This document shows, in pieces, positions 63,001 through 64,000 of a stretch of 64,000 nt of DNA. Position 1 is the first letter of the stretch. Each line of letters starts with the position of its first letter. The notes under the pieces are model-generated. The model did no database searches and was not told the origin of the DNA. It saw only the letters and a list, made by a program, of their open reading frames with translations. Source of the DNA: Pedobacter cryotolerans (GTDB taxonomy: Bacteria > Bacteroidota > Bacteroidia > Sphingobacteriales > Sphingobacteriaceae); NCBI RefSeq assembly GCF_005116475.1, contig NZ_SWBO01000002.1, forward strand, positions 143,258 through 207,257. Direction: 5' to 3'. The position numbers and the translations under genes are program-made.

Positions 63001-64000
63001 CACAACGTGAACAGGGCGACAATCCAACTGAAGCTTCAATGTTATCATTTACCGCCAATAAAAATAAGTTTAATGTTGGTGAAGATATTACTTTAACCAT
63101 CCCGACAGGCGAAAATGGTAAAGCTTTGGTTTCAATAGAAAATGGTAGTAAGGTTTTAAAAACCTATTGGGTTGATACTAAAAAAGGCCAAACACAATTT
63201 AGTTTTAAGGCTGAGAAAAATATGGCGCCAAATGTTTTCGCAAATATTACCTTATTACAACCTCATGCCCAAACTTTAAATGATTTACCAATTAGAATGT
63301 ATGGTGCAATTCCATTAACTATAGAAGACCCAGAAACTATACTAAAACCTGTAATTAAAATGGCTGCTACTTTAAAACCTGAAGTAGAAAGCACTATATC
63401 AGTTTCGGAAACTAACGGCAAAGCGATGACTTATACCATTGCCTTGGTTGACGAAGGTTTGTTAGACTTAACTCGTTTTAAAACACCAGATCCTCATGCT
63501 GTATTTTATGCCAGAGAAGGTTTAGGCGTTAAAACATGGGATTTATTTGATCAGGTTTTAGGCGCATGGGGCGGAAATTTAGAACGTATTCTAAGTATCG
63601 GTGGCGATGGATCAGTAAATAGAAATTTAAATCCTGCAAAGGCTAACCGATTTAAGCCTGTTGTTAAGTTTATGGGGCCATTTTACTTAGCCAAAGGAGA
63701 AAATAAAACCCATAAATTTACTTTACCACAATACATCGGCTCGGTTAGAGCAATGGTTATTGCCGGACAAAATGGTGCTTATGGTTATGCAGAAAAAGCA
63801 GTAGAAGTTAAAAAACCTTTAATGGTTTTGGCAACCTTACCGAGGGTAATTGGCCCTGGTGAAAGTTTTACTTTGCCTGTAAATATTTTTGCAACTAATA
63901 ATAACCTTAAAAATGTATCTGTACAATTACTGAGTAGTAATTTAACAGTAGATGGTATAAAAACGCAACAATTAAGCTTTAAACAAGCAGGCGAGCAAAT
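60057..64000 (+). CDS. Alpha-2-macroglobulin-family protein, 3' end outside the window
   Basis: The visible part has 1314 codons and stays open to the right edge; homologues reach about 1800 or more residues. The protein begins with a membrane-anchor or signal segment (KLLFAAVGVMSLVAIYFLF). Beta-sandwich domains follow, with an N-terminal Ig/MG-like region and a segment, about 560 onward, with LVAKRGNDNSMLIVATDLLTAKPLSGV and FIYGERGVWRPGDSVFVSFILED, which is the A2M/MG2 signature of bacterial YfaS-like proteins. The region near residue 1110 has TYTIALVDEGLLDLTRF, the usual A2M motif. The thioester site would be in the missing part, so I cannot say whether it is present. These proteins are thought to trap proteases in the periplasm. 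Confidence 0.85.
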   Translation, partial: MKNSLKYSSSTFKKLLFAAVGVMSLVAIYFLFFNKKKEQDNQAYAKYVESYTSGTISKKSSIKIHLASSVKSLSDLGKPDEREILDFSPNIKGKTFWLDPQTIEFRPDEPLKPDQKYEATLNLSAITTTEKGLEKFDFDFKVIKPGMNLLQNGLVSQNNTSLTYMKLSGEINTSDDEDQQKIEQSLAINFDQKLKIKWTHEPQKHRSVFVIDSIKKINKATDLILKWNGEEIDADEDKGEEKIVVPAKTIFKVLDIKAIQGAEDYALIQCSNPVNVAQDLNGLISLGDLQDLRFTIDASQIKVYAPNELQGNYTVNVNSAITDIEDQKLETNKAANIIFEDKLPSVTIAGSGTILPNSGKLVLPFEAVNLKAVDVTVIKIYENNIPQFFQVNNYKEGNELRRVAKPVVQKTIRLDEDKAVNLHKKTRFTLDLDKLIRTEPGAMYRVTIGFRKEYNVYECTDLSASNNSDNDYEEDYDSYGEKIDEDDEFWNAYQNYYPNNYRWSDKDNPCTPSYYTNERWASRNLLASNIGLVAKRGNDNSMLIVATDLLTAKPLSGVSLELQDYQRQILTTVKTDGDGLAIFDLKRKPFLLIARNGNERGYLKLDDGNSLPLSRFDVGGDVVQNGVKGFIYGERGVWRPGDSVFVSFILEDKQKKLPANYPVTFEFFNPKGQLSKRTVVTQALNGFYTFKTATDNTAPTGNWLVKAKVGGASFSKTIKIETIMPNRLKINFNLGGKTYLGNGSSSATTLSAKWLFGTPAQNLKAKVDVNLNTTETKFKSFDGYSFDNPTVNFESQIKTIFEGTLNAAGNATINTNLSENDAAPGILRANFSTKVFEPGGNFSIDNFSIPYHVYNNYLGVKAPDGDKLSGMLLTDRDHKVEIVNVNRDGKLLGGSKTVTVELYKVQWRWWWEQDNQQSYANFTQNEYNKLITKQYVNLNNGKGSYTLRINEPNWGRYLILVRDENGGHTTGKSVYVDWPGWAQREQGDNPTEASMLSFTANKNKFNVGEDITLTIPTGENGKALVSIENGSKVLKTYWVDTKKGQTQFSFKAEKNMAPNVFANITLLQPHAQTLNDLPIRMYGAIPLTIEDPETILKPVIKMAATLKPEVESTISVSETNGKAMTYTIALVDEGLLDLTRFKTPDPHAVFYAREGLGVKTWDLFDQVLGAWGGNLERILSIGGDGSVNRNLNPAKANRFKPVVKFMGPFYLAKGENKTHKFTLPQYIGSVRAMVIAGQNGAYGYAEKAVEVKKPLMVLATLPRVIGPGESFTLPVNIFATNNNLKNVSVQLLSSNLTVDGIKTQQLSFKQAGEQ

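Overview
The window looks like a chromosomal segment of a Sphingobacteriaceae bacterium, most likely Pedobacter or a close relative. The evidence is AT-rich DNA, a SusC/SusD pair, many secreted glycoside hydrolases, TAnnTTTG-type -7 boxes instead of sigma70-type promoters, and dispersed GTCATTCCGAGG-type intergenic palindromes. No rRNA, tRNA or CRISPR array was seen. Both ends cut through genes.

Region 1 (1-24022) is a polysaccharide utilisation locus, nearly all on the minus strand. It holds a GH138-like alpha-galacturonidase, an MGH1-like hydrolase, a GH28, a GH95 with an inserted beta-sandwich domain, a GH2 with a malectin-like region, a sodium:solute symporter, a DHDPS-family lyase, a fucose-isomerase-like enzyme, a DUF3826 protein, SusC, SusD and the start of one more exported protein. 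One AraC regulator (7732-8601) is divergent. This enzyme set resembles what is needed for side chains of the pectin rhamnogalacturonan II (RG-II), which carry L-fucose, L-galactose, GalA and GlcA. The target glycan is an inference. Region 2 (24355-28610, plus strand) encodes an oxidative L-fucose/L-galactose route: SDR, FAH-family hydrolase, RhaM-type mutarotase, COG3618 lactonase and FMN-dependent lactate oxidase. The first dehydrogenase and the acid dehydratase are not in the window.

Region 3 (28611-33520) looks acquired. It contains an apparent integron-type gene cassette (29251-30100) that ends in an attC-like hairpin and carries two overlapping small genes of unknown function. After it come an AraC regulator, a hexapeptide acetyltransferase, a cupin lipoprotein and an alpha/beta hydrolase. 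No integrase gene is visible.

Region 4 (33521-64000) is mixed housekeeping and metabolism. It holds an aldose epimerase divergent from an AraR-like Nudix regulator, an OmpA lipoprotein, a 59-residue histone-H1-like protein, an MBL hydrolase, an LD-carboxypeptidase, TopB, a three-gene ATP-grasp/alpha-E/transglutaminase module, a GH92 divergent from a LacI regulator, MnmA, a 5'-nucleotidase split into two genes, an ABC-F protein, an MtfA-like peptidase, a glutathione peroxidase homologue, TopA, a small hypothetical protein and the first 1314 codons of an alpha-2-macroglobulin-like protein. Intergenic palindromic repeats are unusually dense and sit mostly just after gene ends.
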